Shown piece after piece: positions 42,413 to 49,856 of a stretch of DNA of 64,000 nt (position 1 is its first letter; every line of letters begins with the position of its first letter). The notes under the pieces are model-generated. The model saw nothing but the letters and a program-made list of their open reading frames with translations, did not search any database and had not been told where the DNA came from. A program made the translations under genes and the position numbers. Source of the stretch: Leifsonia sp. PS1209 (lineage in GTDB: Bacteria; Actinomycetota; Actinomycetes; Actinomycetales; Microbacteriaceae); contig NZ_CP051154.1 of the NCBI RefSeq assembly GCF_012317045.1, forward strand, positions 3,224,001-3,288,000, in the 5' to 3' direction.

Positions 42413-43780
42413 CTACTTCTTCAGGAGTTTGTTGATCTGATCCGTGGCCTTCTTCAGCGCGTCCTCCGACGACGCCTGGCCTTGGACGGCTGCACTCGTC
42501 TGGTCGGCGAGGACCTCCTGGATCGCGTTCGACTCCGGGCTGCGGGGCCGCCACATCTGGCCCTTCTCCGCCACGTCGTACGCGCTCTGGATGGTCGTGA
42601 AGACCGGGGAGAGCCACGCCTGCTCGGGAGTGGTCGCGAGCGTCGACTTGCGGGCGGGGAACGACCCGAGGGTGTTGGTCGTCCAGACCTCGCCCTTCTT
42701 CGACGTCATCCACTGCAGGAACGTCCAGGCCGCCTCCGGGTGCGTGGAGTTCTTGAAGACCGAACCGCTCCAGATGCCGCGGTGCGTGCTCGGCCCGTCC
42801 GAACCGGCCGGCATCGTCTGGATGCCCACCTGGTCCGGCGTCAGCTTCGTGACGGCCGGGTCGACGGCGGCGCTCTTGTACGCGCTGCCCCAGGTGAAGA
42901 TGGAGGCGACCTTGCCCTGGCGGAACGCATCCAGAGGCTCGGTGTAGTTGTAGTTCGTCGCTCCGGGAGGCGCGTACTTGAGCAGGTCGACCTGCGTTTG
43001 CAGCGCGGCAGCGCCTTCCTTAGTGTCGAACGTCGGCTTCATGTTCTTGTCGAACAGAGCGCCTCCGTTGGAGTTGAGGACGGCCTGCCAGACCGGCGGG
43101 GAGAGCACTCCGCGCATCCAGGTGAGCCCGACGGCCCACGAGTCGACCTTGCCGTCTCCGTCGGTGTCCTGCACCAGTGACGGAGCCTCCTTCAGGTACT
43201 GGTCCCAGGTGAGCTCGGGGGTGGGCTCTGCGAGACCGGCCTTCGCGTACAGCGCCTTGTTGTAGAACATCAGCAGCATGTTGGAGCGCAGCGGGACGCC
43301 GTACTGCTTGCCGTCCCACTCACTGGATGCGAGGGGCGCCGCGTTGAAGTCGGCCCAGTCGTACGCCTTGTCCGTCCACTGCTTCGCGTCGTTCTTGAGG
43401 TCGAGCAGCACCCCGGCGTTCGCCAGCTGCGGCGTCCACGGGTCGTCGAGCGTGATGAGGTCGTACTGGGGCTCGGGATCCGTGCCGTTGAGCAGGCCCT
43501 TCGCGAGCAGTTCGGTGTACGGCACGGCGTCGATGGTGACGTCGATGTACGGGAACTCTTTGTTGAACTCGGGGACCAGCTGGTCCTGCCACTGCTGTGC
43601 GAACGCGTCGTTCGACATCATCGTGATCTTGACGTGCTTCTTGGCCGTTCCGATGCCTCCGCCGTCCGCGGCGGGCGCTTCGCTGGTCCCGGTGCACGCG
43701 GTGAGTGCGATCAGGCTGAGTGCCGCAGCTCCTGCGACTGCCAGCAGCCGTTTCGGCCGCCGTTGGGTGCCTGCTGTCAT
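42413..43780 (-). CDS. CUT1 sugar ABC importer, substrate-binding lipoprotein
   Basis: 455 residues. The signal peptide (RRPKRLLAVAGAAALSLIAL, then TAC lipobox) anchors it as a lipoprotein. The fold is a family 1 binding protein: KITMMSNDAFAQQWQDQLVP, VTIDAVPYTELLAKGLL, YDLITLDDPWTPQLANAGV, MLLMFYNKALYAKAGL, ASIFTWGSAYK. Aromatic-rich segments suggest an oligosaccharide or glycoside ligand. The ATG at 43780 has GGAG 9 bp upstream; the ATG at 43789 is too close to it. Its promoter region (43963-43993) is overlapped by two LacI-C operators and lies back-to-back with lacI-C. Confidence 0.93.
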   Translation of the reverse strand: MTAGTQRRPKRLLAVAGAAALSLIALTACTGTSEAPAADGGGIGTAKKHVKITMMSNDAFAQQWQDQLVPEFNKEFPYIDVTIDAVPYTELLAKGLLNGTDPEPQYDLITLDDPWTPQLANAGVLLDLKNDAKQWTDKAYDWADFNAAPLASSEWDGKQYGVPLRSNMLLMFYNKALYAKAGLAEPTPELTWDQYLKEAPSLVQDTDGDGKVDSWAVGLTWMRGVLSPPVWQAVLNSNGGALFDKNMKPTFDTKEGAAALQTQVDLLKYAPPGATNYNYTEPLDAFRQGKVASIFTWGSAYKSAAVDPAVTKLTPDQVGIQTMPAGSDGPSTHRGIWSGSVFKNSTHPEAAWTFLQWMTSKKGEVWTTNTLGSFPARKSTLATTPEQAWLSPVFTTIQSAYDVAEKGQMWRPRSPESNAIQEVLADQTSAAVQGQASSEDALKKATDQINKLLKK

Positions 43781-43962
43781 ACAGATCATCTCCTCGTCGT
43801 TGAATGGATGTTCGTGGTCGGTGGCCGCTGGGCGCTTCGAGGAGGGGGTGCCTCGATGTGGTGTGCGAAACGGTGCTCCGGCCGGAATGTGAATGCCGGA
43901 GAGCTGGCGCCGGGGGTGTGGCGAGCTGCTCTGCAGAGACACTCAAGCAGACATTCCAAAAT

Positions 43963-44003
43963 ATTGCAACGTGGAAACATGCAAATGTGTCAACGTTGCA
44001 ACA
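43963..44003 (-). promoter_or_regulatory. Importer promoter overlapped by two LacI-C operators
   Basis: On the minus strand TTGACA (43988-43993) and TGCAAT (43963-43968) are separated by 19 bp and read toward the binding-protein gene. The operator TTTCCACGTTGCAA (43964-43977, minus) covers the -10. A second, TTGCAACGTTGACA-like site (43989-44003) covers the -35 and also lies just upstream of lacI-C. Confidence 0.7.
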
Positions 44004-44026
44004 ATCTGCTCCCCTACGATGTGACC

Positions 44027-45160
44027 GTGACCAGTATGGACGAGCAGACACCGGGCCGACGATCGGGAGCACCCACGATCAAAGACGTGGCCGCGCTCGC
44101 CGGCGTCTCGTACCGCACGGTCTCGAACGTCGTCAACGGGCACAAGTACATCAGCGAGGCGACCCGCACGAAGGTCGAAGCGGCGATCGCCGAGATCGGC
44201 TACCGCCCGCAGCTGGCGGCCAGGCAACTGCGCAGCGGACGGAGCAACCTGCTCACCCTGTCCGTGCCGTTCGTCTCCCACCCGTACTTCGCCCAGCTCG
44301 CCCACGCCGTCGTCACCGAGGCGGAACGGTTCGGCTACGACGTGGTGATCGACGAGACCAGGGGCCTGCTCGAGCGGGAGCTGCGCGTGGCGGCCGGATT
44401 CCGCACGATCCTCACCGACGGGATCCTGTTCAGCCCGCTCTCGATCGACCTCGAACGCTTCGAGGCGGAGCGCGGCTCGACCCCGCTGGTCCTCCTCGGC
44501 GAGCGCTTCCGCAGCGAGAGGATCGACAGCGTCGTCGTCGACAACGTCCGCTCCAGCTACGACGCGACGATGTGCCTCATCGAAAGCGGCAGGCGCGCCC
44601 TCGGCTTCCTCGGAAACGTGAAAGTCGGAACGATCGGCGCGGCCCCGGCCGACCTCCGCATCCGGGGCTTCCAGAAAGCCCTCGACGAAGCGGGACTCAC
44701 CGCAGACCCGGCACACATCGTCACCGTGTCGCGCTGGGACCAGTCGAGCCCGGACGGCGACTACTCGCGCGAGGAAGGCTACGAGCGCACGAAGGAGTTG
44801 ATCGAGCGGCTGGGTGCTGGTGGCGCGGGTGGCGCGGGTGGCGCGGGTGGCGCATCCAACCCCCTCGGCGGCCTGGACGGGCTGGTGTGCGCCAACGACC
44901 TTCTCGCCATCGGCGCGTTGCGGGCGTTCCGCGAGGCGGGCATCTCCGTGCCGGGCGACATCGCGGTGGTCGGCTGGGACAACACCGCGGAGGCCGCGTT
45001 CTCCGCCCCGTCGCTGACCACCATCTCCCCCGACCTGCACGAGATCGCCCGGCTGGCGATCGTCGCCATGTTGCGGCGCCTCGACGAGCCGGAGGCCGAG
45101 CCGCGCACCGACCACGCGCCGTACAGCCTCGTGCGCAGGGAGTCCACCGCGGTCGGCTGA
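44027..45160 (+). CDS. LacI-family regulator (LacI-C) of the region C regulon
   Basis: About 377 residues. Helix-turn-helix TIKDVAALAGVSYRTVSNVV, a canonical hinge RPQLAARQLRSGRSNLLTL, then the ligand domain ending GDIAVVGWDNTAEAAFSAP. No ribosome site is visible; a TACGAT -10-like box at 44015-44020 would start RNA at or near the GTG at 44027, so a leaderless message is likely (the ATG at 44036 is the alternative). A Gly/Ala repeat interrupts the ligand domain near residue 265-280. Exact or near copies of TTTCCACGTTGCAAC stand before this gene, the importer, the MFS operon and the CoA-transferase operon, so it probably controls all four. Confidence 0.9.
   Translation: MTSMDEQTPGRRSGAPTIKDVAALAGVSYRTVSNVVNGHKYISEATRTKVEAAIAEIGYRPQLAARQLRSGRSNLLTLSVPFVSHPYFAQLAHAVVTEAERFGYDVVIDETRGLLERELRVAAGFRTILTDGILFSPLSIDLERFEAERGSTPLVLLGERFRSERIDSVVVDNVRSSYDATMCLIESGRRALGFLGNVKVGTIGAAPADLRIRGFQKALDEAGLTADPAHIVTVSRWDQSSPDGDYSREEGYERTKELIERLGAGGAGGAGGAGGASNPLGGLDGLVCANDLLAIGALRAFREAGISVPGDIAVVGWDNTAEAAFSAPSLTTISPDLHEIARLAIVAMLRRLDEPEAEPRTDHAPYSLVRRESTAVG
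44821..44853. repeat. 9-bp tandem repeat inside lacI-C
   Basis: TGGCGCGGG is repeated three times plus a partial fourth copy, encoding a GAGGAGGAGGAGGA-type stretch in the ligand domain. Units of 9 bp keep the frame, so copy-number change would only lengthen or shorten a flexible loop. Confidence 0.85.
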
Positions 45161-45175
45161 GCGGCTCCACAAATA

Positions 45176-45190
45176 TTTCCACGTTGCAAC
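45176..45190. promoter_or_regulatory. LacI-C operator upstream of the CoA-transferase operon
   Basis: TTTCCACGTTGCAAC, identical to the site at 34868-34882, located 17 bp before the CoA-transferase start and 15 bp after the lacI-C stop. Confidence 0.7.
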
Positions 45191-45207
45191 AAGACAAGGA
45201 TGTCTGA

Positions 45208-46464
45208 TTGGATGCACGCATGACGCACCACGAGCCGCCGATGCCACTCGCCGGGGTGCCACTCCCCGGGGCACCGCTCGCGGGCATCCGGGTCGCCGAC
45301 TTCACGCGCATCCTGGCCGGCCCGTACGCGACCATGATGCTGGCCGACTTCGGCGCGGACGTCGTCAAGATCGAGAGCCCGCTCGGCGACGACACCCGCC
45401 GCTGGGTTCCGCCCACCGACGAGCACGGCGACTCCACGTACTTCTCCGGCGTGAACCGCTCCAAGCGCTCCGTCGTCTGCGACCTGCGCACCCCGCAGGG
45501 ACTCGCCACCGCCCGCCGCCTCGCGCACACCGCCGATGTGGTGATCGAGAACTTCCTCCCGCGGACGATGGAGCGGTTCGGCCTCGGCGACGCCGCCGTC
45601 CGCGCGGCTAACCCCGGGGTCGTCTACTGCTCGATCACCGGGTTCGGACCGGGAAGCGACCTCCCCGGCTACGACCTGCTCGTGCAGGCGGTCGGCGGTC
45701 TGATGAGCGTGACCGGCGCGGCAGACGGACCTCCGACCAAAGCGGGCGTGGCCCTCGTCGACGTGCTCACCGGGCTCAACGCCTTCTCGGGCATCCTGCT
45801 CGCCCTCCGCGCCCGCGAGACGACCGGACTGGGCGACCATCTCGACGTCGACCTCCTCAGCACCCTGCTCGCCGCCCTCACCAACCAGGCGTCGAGCGCG
45901 CTCGCCACCGGCATCGACCCAGGGCGTCTCGGCAACGCGCACCCGAGCATCGCCCCGTACGAGCTGTTCGCCTGCCAGGACCGCGAGCTCGTCATCGCGG
46001 TCGGCAACGACCGCCAGTTCGCCGCCCTCGCCGACGAGCTGGGCCGCCCCGACCTCGCCGCCAACGAGCGTTTCCGCAGCAACGCGCAGCGCGTCGGCCA
46101 CCGGGATGCTCTCCGCCGCGAACTCGAGTCCGTCCTCCGCACCGCTCCGGCCGCGCACTGGAAACAGCGCCTCGACGCCAGGGACGTACCCGCCGGGCTG
46201 GTCAACACGATCACCGAGGCCGTGGCGCTCGCGGAGAGCCTCGGCGCGCATCCGGTGCAGGAGCTGGTCGACGACCGGGGCGAGGTCGCCGGCCGCCAGC
46301 CGGCCAACCCCATCCACCTGGCCGGTTCGCCTCCTCGGCCCGGCCGCACCGCGCCCGGCCTCGGCCAGCACGCCGACGCCGACTGGCTCCCCGCCGCCGC
46401 CCCGACCCTCCGCCACTCCACACCCGACGACGACCCCGGCACCCACCGACAGGAACCCCGATGA
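45208..46464 (+). CDS. Family III (CaiB/BaiF/Frc-type) CoA-transferase
   Basis: 418 residues. Family hallmarks: LAGIRVADFTRILAGPYATM, FGADVVKIESPLGDDTR, KRSVVCDLRTPQG, DVVIENFLPRTMERFGLG, VVYCSITGFGPG and the catalytic Asp D156 in GYDLLVQAVGGLMSVTG. These enzymes move CoA between carboxylic acids, often dicarboxylates (succinyl-CoA to glutarate, oxalate, mesaconate). The TTG at 45208 has AAGGA 7 bp upstream; an ATG at 45220 is the alternative. It overlaps the acyl-CoA dehydrogenase gene by 4 bp and is preceded by a LacI-C operator, so it is placed in a sugar-type regulon. Confidence 0.9.
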   Translation: MDARMTHHEPPMPLAGVPLPGAPLAGIRVADFTRILAGPYATMMLADFGADVVKIESPLGDDTRRWVPPTDEHGDSTYFSGVNRSKRSVVCDLRTPQGLATARRLAHTADVVIENFLPRTMERFGLGDAAVRAANPGVVYCSITGFGPGSDLPGYDLLVQAVGGLMSVTGAADGPPTKAGVALVDVLTGLNAFSGILLALRARETTGLGDHLDVDLLSTLLAALTNQASSALATGIDPGRLGNAHPSIAPYELFACQDRELVIAVGNDRQFAALADELGRPDLAANERFRSNAQRVGHRDALRRELESVLRTAPAAHWKQRLDARDVPAGLVNTITEAVALAESLGAHPVQELVDDRGEVAGRQPANPIHLAGSPPRPGRTAPGLGQHADADWLPAAAPTLRHSTPDDDPGTHRQEPR

Positions 46465-47615
46465 CAGCACTCTCCGACACCTTCGACCTCGCACCGCTGC
46501 TCACCGCCGAGGAGCTGGGCTGGCAGGAGCGGGCGCGCACGTTCGCCCGCGAGCGCCTGCTCCCGGTGGTCGACGAGGACTTCGAGAACCGGCACTTCCG
46601 CCGCGAACTCATCGCCGAGTTCGGCGCCGCCGGGTTCCTCGGCATGCACCTCCCCGACGATGGCTGCGCCGGGGCCGGAGCCGTCAGCTACGGCCTGGTC
46701 TGCCACGAGCTGGAGGCCGTCGACAGCGGGTGGCGCACGTTCGTGTCCGTGCAGGGTTCGCTCGCCATGACCGCCATCTCGCGGTTCGGCGCGTCCGATC
46801 AGAAGGCCCTCCTCCCCGCGATGGCCCGCGGCGAGCTGATCGGCTGCTTCGCGCTGACCGAGCCGCAGGGCGGAAGCGACCCCGCCGCGATGACCACCAC
46901 AGCCACGAGGGACGGCGACGACTGGCTGATCAGCGGGCGCAAACGCTGGATCGGCCTGGCGGGCGTCGCGGACGTCGCCGTGGTGTGGGCGCGCACCGAC
47001 GACGGCATCCGGGGCTTCGTCGTCGACACCGCCTCCCCCGGCTTCACCGCCACGATCATCGACGACAAGCTCTCCATGCGCACCTCCGTGCAGTACGAGA
47101 TCGACCTCGACGCGTGCCGTGTCCCCGCCTCGGCGCAGCTGCCGGATGCGGTCGGACTGTCCGCACCGTTCACGTGCCTCAACGAGGCGCGGTTCGGGAT
47201 CGTCTGGGGCGCGATGGGCGCCGCCCGCAGCTGCATCGAGGTCGCTGTCGAGCGAGCGACGTCTCGCGAGGTGTTCGGCTCACCGATCGGCTCGAAACAG
47301 CTCATCCAGCAGCGCCTCGCCGACATGCTGGTCGAGTACGAGAAGGGCATGCTGCTCGCCCTGCACCTGGGTCGCCTGGAGGAGCGGGGAGCCATCACAC
47401 CCGTGCAGATCAGCGTCGGCAAACTGAACAACGTGCGCGAGGCGCTGACCATCGCGCACAGCGCCCGGACGATCCTCGGCGGTGACGGTGTCACGAGCGC
47501 GTTCCCGGTGATGCGGCACATGGCCAACCTGGAGTCGGTGAGGACCTACGAGGGCACGGACGACATCCACACGCTCGTCATCGGCCGCTCGCTCACCGGC
47601 CTCTCGGCGTTCTGA
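46461..47615 (+). CDS. Acyl-CoA dehydrogenase, glutaryl-CoA-dehydrogenase-like
   Basis: 384 residues. FAD/substrate motifs: LIGCFALTEPQGGSDPAAM, WLISGRKRWIGLAG, and the catalytic base E364 in TYEGTDDIHTLVIGRSLTG, which closely follows the glutaryl-CoA dehydrogenase end (YEGTHDIHALILGRAITG type). The segment VDSGWRTFVSVQ keeps the Arg (R92) that in glutaryl-CoA dehydrogenase binds the free carboxylate of the substrate, with Thr instead of the next Ser. This points to a dicarboxylyl-CoA substrate such as glutaryl-CoA; whether it also decarboxylates is not visible. Co-translated with the CoA-transferase before it and the aldehyde dehydrogenase after it (TGATG). Confidence 0.88.
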   Translation: MTALSDTFDLAPLLTAEELGWQERARTFARERLLPVVDEDFENRHFRRELIAEFGAAGFLGMHLPDDGCAGAGAVSYGLVCHELEAVDSGWRTFVSVQGSLAMTAISRFGASDQKALLPAMARGELIGCFALTEPQGGSDPAAMTTTATRDGDDWLISGRKRWIGLAGVADVAVVWARTDDGIRGFVVDTASPGFTATIIDDKLSMRTSVQYEIDLDACRVPASAQLPDAVGLSAPFTCLNEARFGIVWGAMGAARSCIEVAVERATSREVFGSPIGSKQLIQQRLADMLVEYEKGMLLALHLGRLEERGAITPVQISVGKLNNVREALTIAHSARTILGGDGVTSAFPVMRHMANLESVRTYEGTDDIHTLVIGRSLTGLSAF

Positions 47616-49054
47616 TGGCAGGACCGGCCCCCGTGGAGGCAGCGGTCACCGCCGCGGCCTCGTCCGGCTTCACCGCCACCACCCGCTCGGAGCGCGCCGC
47701 CGCCCTCGTCGCATTGGCCGCGGCGCTGGAGCGAGCGAGCGCCGAACTCGTCGCCATCGCCGCGGCCGAGACGCACCTGACGCCCGGCCGCCTCTCCGGC
47801 GAGGTCACGCGCACGGCGAACCAGCTGCGCTTCTTCGCCGAGGTGATCGAGGAGGGCGGCTATCTCGAAGCGGCGGTCGACCGCGCCGACCCGTCCACAG
47901 TTCCTCCGCGCCCCGACCTGCGGCGCATGCTGCGCCCGCTCGGCGTCGTGGCCGTGTTCACCGCCTCCAACTTCCCGTTCGCGTTCTCGGTGCTCGGCAA
48001 CGACACCGCGTCCGCCATCGCGGCGGGGTGTCCCGTGGTGGTCAAGGCGCATCCAGGGCATCCGCTGCTCTCCCGCCGCACCGCGGAGCTGGCAAGGGAG
48101 GCGCTGGCCGCCGCGGGCATCCACCCCGATGCCATCACCCTCGTGGAGGGCATGGAGGCCGGAGTCGAACTCGTCCGTCACCCGCTCGTCACCGCGGTGG
48201 CGTTCACGGGTTCCGAGCGCGGGGGCAGAGCCCTCTTCGAGGTGGCGGCGTCGCGTCAGCAGCCCATCCCGTTCTACGGCGAACTGGGCAGCATCAACCC
48301 GGTCGTCATCACCGCCGCCGCGGCGAGCGCCGACGCCGCCTCCCTCGCCGCCGGGCTGGTGGAGGTGGTGACCAGGGACGCCGGGCAGTTCTGCACCAAG
48401 CCTGGCCTGGTGTTCGTCCCGGCCGGGCACGGCTTCGCCGCAGCGGTGGCGAGCGAACTCGCGTCGGCTCCCGCGCATCCACTGCTCACCGACGGCATGA
48501 CGAGCGCGTTCGAGCAGCGGGTGTCCGCGCTCTCCCGGCGCGACGACCTCGCGGTCTCGCGCGGCCCAGGAGACGCGGACGCGCGCCCCGCCGTGGTGAC
48601 GGCGGACATCGCGGCGTTCCTCGCCGACCCGGATGCGCTGCTCGCCGAGTGCTTCGGCCCCCTGACCGTCGTGGTCGAGTACACCGCCGGCGACGACCTG
48701 CTCCCCGCGCTCGGCCACCTGCCCGCCTCGCTGACGGCGACCATCCGCTCGGCGCCGGACGAGGACGTGACCTGGCTCGCCGCGATCCTGTCGCCCCGGT
48801 GCGGAAGGCTGGTCTTCGACGGCTGGCCAACCGGTGTCGCGACGGGATGGGCCCAGCACCACGGCGGAGCGTGGCCGGCCACGACGGGCTCGCTGCACAG
48901 CTCGGTCGGCGCCAGTTCGCTCCGCCGCTTCCTCACCCCGGTCGCCTACCAGAACGCCCCGGAGAGCGTGCTGCCGGCCGAACTCCACGACGCGAACCCA
49001 CTGCACCTCCCGCGCCGGGAGAACGGGAGGCTGGTGCCCGCCGCCCGCGGGTAG
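47615..49054 (+). CDS. KGSADH-type aldehyde dehydrogenase (paralogue 2)
   Basis: 479 residues, same group as the enzyme at 28820: [19 protein letters not shown]144 in VVVKAHPGHP, E223 in [13 protein letters not shown] and catalytic C260 in GQFCTKPG. The family oxidises C5 semialdehydes that carry a distal carboxylate (2-oxoglutarate semialdehyde, also glutarate semialdehyde in some members). Its start overlaps the acyl-CoA dehydrogenase stop (TGATG). With a CoA-transferase and glutaryl-CoA-dehydrogenase-like enzyme, a scheme semialdehyde to dicarboxylate to dicarboxylyl-CoA to enoyl-CoA is plausible but unproven. Confidence 0.88.
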   Translation: MAGPAPVEAAVTAAASSGFTATTRSERAAALVALAAALERASAELVAIAAAETHLTPGRLSGEVTRTANQLRFFAEVIEEGGYLEAAVDRADPSTVPPRPDLRRMLRPLGVVAVFTASNFPFAFSVLGNDTASAIAAGCPVVVKAHPGHPLLSRRTAELAREALAAAGIHPDAITLVEGMEAGVELVRHPLVTAVAFTGSERGGRALFEVAASRQQPIPFYGELGSINPVVITAAAASADAASLAAGLVEVVTRDAGQFCTKPGLVFVPAGHGFAAAVASELASAPAHPLLTDGMTSAFEQRVSALSRRDDLAVSRGPGDADARPAVVTADIAAFLADPDALLAECFGPLTVVVEYTAGDDLLPALGHLPASLTATIRSAPDEDVTWLAAILSPRCGRLVFDGWPTGVATGWAQHHGGAWPATTGSLHSSVGASSLRRFLTPVAYQNAPESVLPAELHDANPLHLPRRENGRLVPAARG

Positions 49055-49082
49055 TCCACCGGGCCAAGAAGGAAGCTCCCGT

Positions 49083-49856
49083 TCACCCTCTCCGCAGCGC
49101 CGCGAAGTCCAGCAGCCGCTGCTGCGACTCTGCGTACGACGTCGCCGACGGCACCGCACGCCCGTCCCGGACGGCCGCAGCGACCTCCACCGCCGCGTCG
49201 ATCGCCACGCGGTACGGCAGCGACCCTGTGCTCACCCTCCGCACGCCGAGCTCCCCGAGTCTGGCCAGCGACAGGCCCGGCGTGACGAGCACGTTGAGCG
49301 GGAGCGGGATGGCGGCGGCCAGCTGTTCGATGGTCGCCGGGTCGGAGGCGCCCGGCACGAAGATCCCGTTGGCACCCGCGTCGGCGTACGTCTTCGCCCG
49401 CTCGACGACGGCGGCGACCGTGTCGTCCTCGTGGAACCAGTACGAGTCGATCCTGGCGTTGACGAACACGTCGGGGGCCGCGCGCCGGATCGCCGCGATC
49501 TTCGCCGCGGGGATGCCGGGGTCGACGAGCCGCCCGTCCGCCGAGTCCTCGAGGTTCACGCCGGCGACGCCGAGCCCCGCCACGAAGTCGGCCACCTCGG
49601 CCGGGTCGTCGCTGTAGCCGTCCTCGATGTCCGCGGAGATGTGCACGGGCAGGGCGGTGAGCATCCCGACCAGCGCGACGGTCGCATCCCTGCTCGCGCC
49701 CCCGGCGTCCGGCCGGCCAGTGGATGCGTTGACCCCGAAACTCGTCGTGCCCACCGCGGGGAAGCCCGCAGCGACGAAGGCGAGCGCGGAGCCGACGTCC
49801 CACGCGTTCGGCAGCAGCAGCGGAATGTCCTGATCGTGCAGTGCGGTGAACGTCAT
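49083..49856 (-). CDS. Isocitrate lyase/PEP mutase-family protein
   Basis: 257 residues in a compact phosphoenolpyruvate-mutase/isocitrate-lyase barrel. Motifs: LLLPNAWDVGSALAFVAAGF, VHISADIEDGYSDDPAEVAD with the metal-binding acidic cluster, VNLEDS, VFVNARIDSYW, GIFVPGASDPATIEQLA. The Cys-containing KKCGH loop of true isocitrate lyases is absent, so it is one of the many short members acting on other 2-oxo or phosphonate acids. GGAAGGACC precedes the ATG. It overlaps the hydrolase gene upstream by 4 bp. It is convergent with the aldehyde dehydrogenase operon and has no obvious pathway partner. Confidence 0.85.
   Translation of the reverse strand: MTFTALHDQDIPLLLPNAWDVGSALAFVAAGFPAVGTTSFGVNASTGRPDAGGASRDATVALVGMLTALPVHISADIEDGYSDDPAEVADFVAGLGVAGVNLEDSADGRLVDPGIPAAKIAAIRRAAPDVFVNARIDSYWFHEDDTVAAVVERAKTYADAGANGIFVPGASDPATIEQLAAAIPLPLNVLVTPGLSLARLGELGVRRVSTGSLPYRVAIDAAVEVAAAVRDGRAVPSATSYAESQQRLLDFAALRRG

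Noticed and set aside
44821..44853. The 9-bp repeats as a CRISPR-like or mobile repeat array
   Set aside because: The units are contiguous, in frame and within a coding domain, with no spacers.
49083..49856. Isocitrate lyase or methylisocitrate lyase activity for the PEP-mutase-family gene
   Set aside because: It is too short and lacks the Cys-containing KKCGH catalytic loop.
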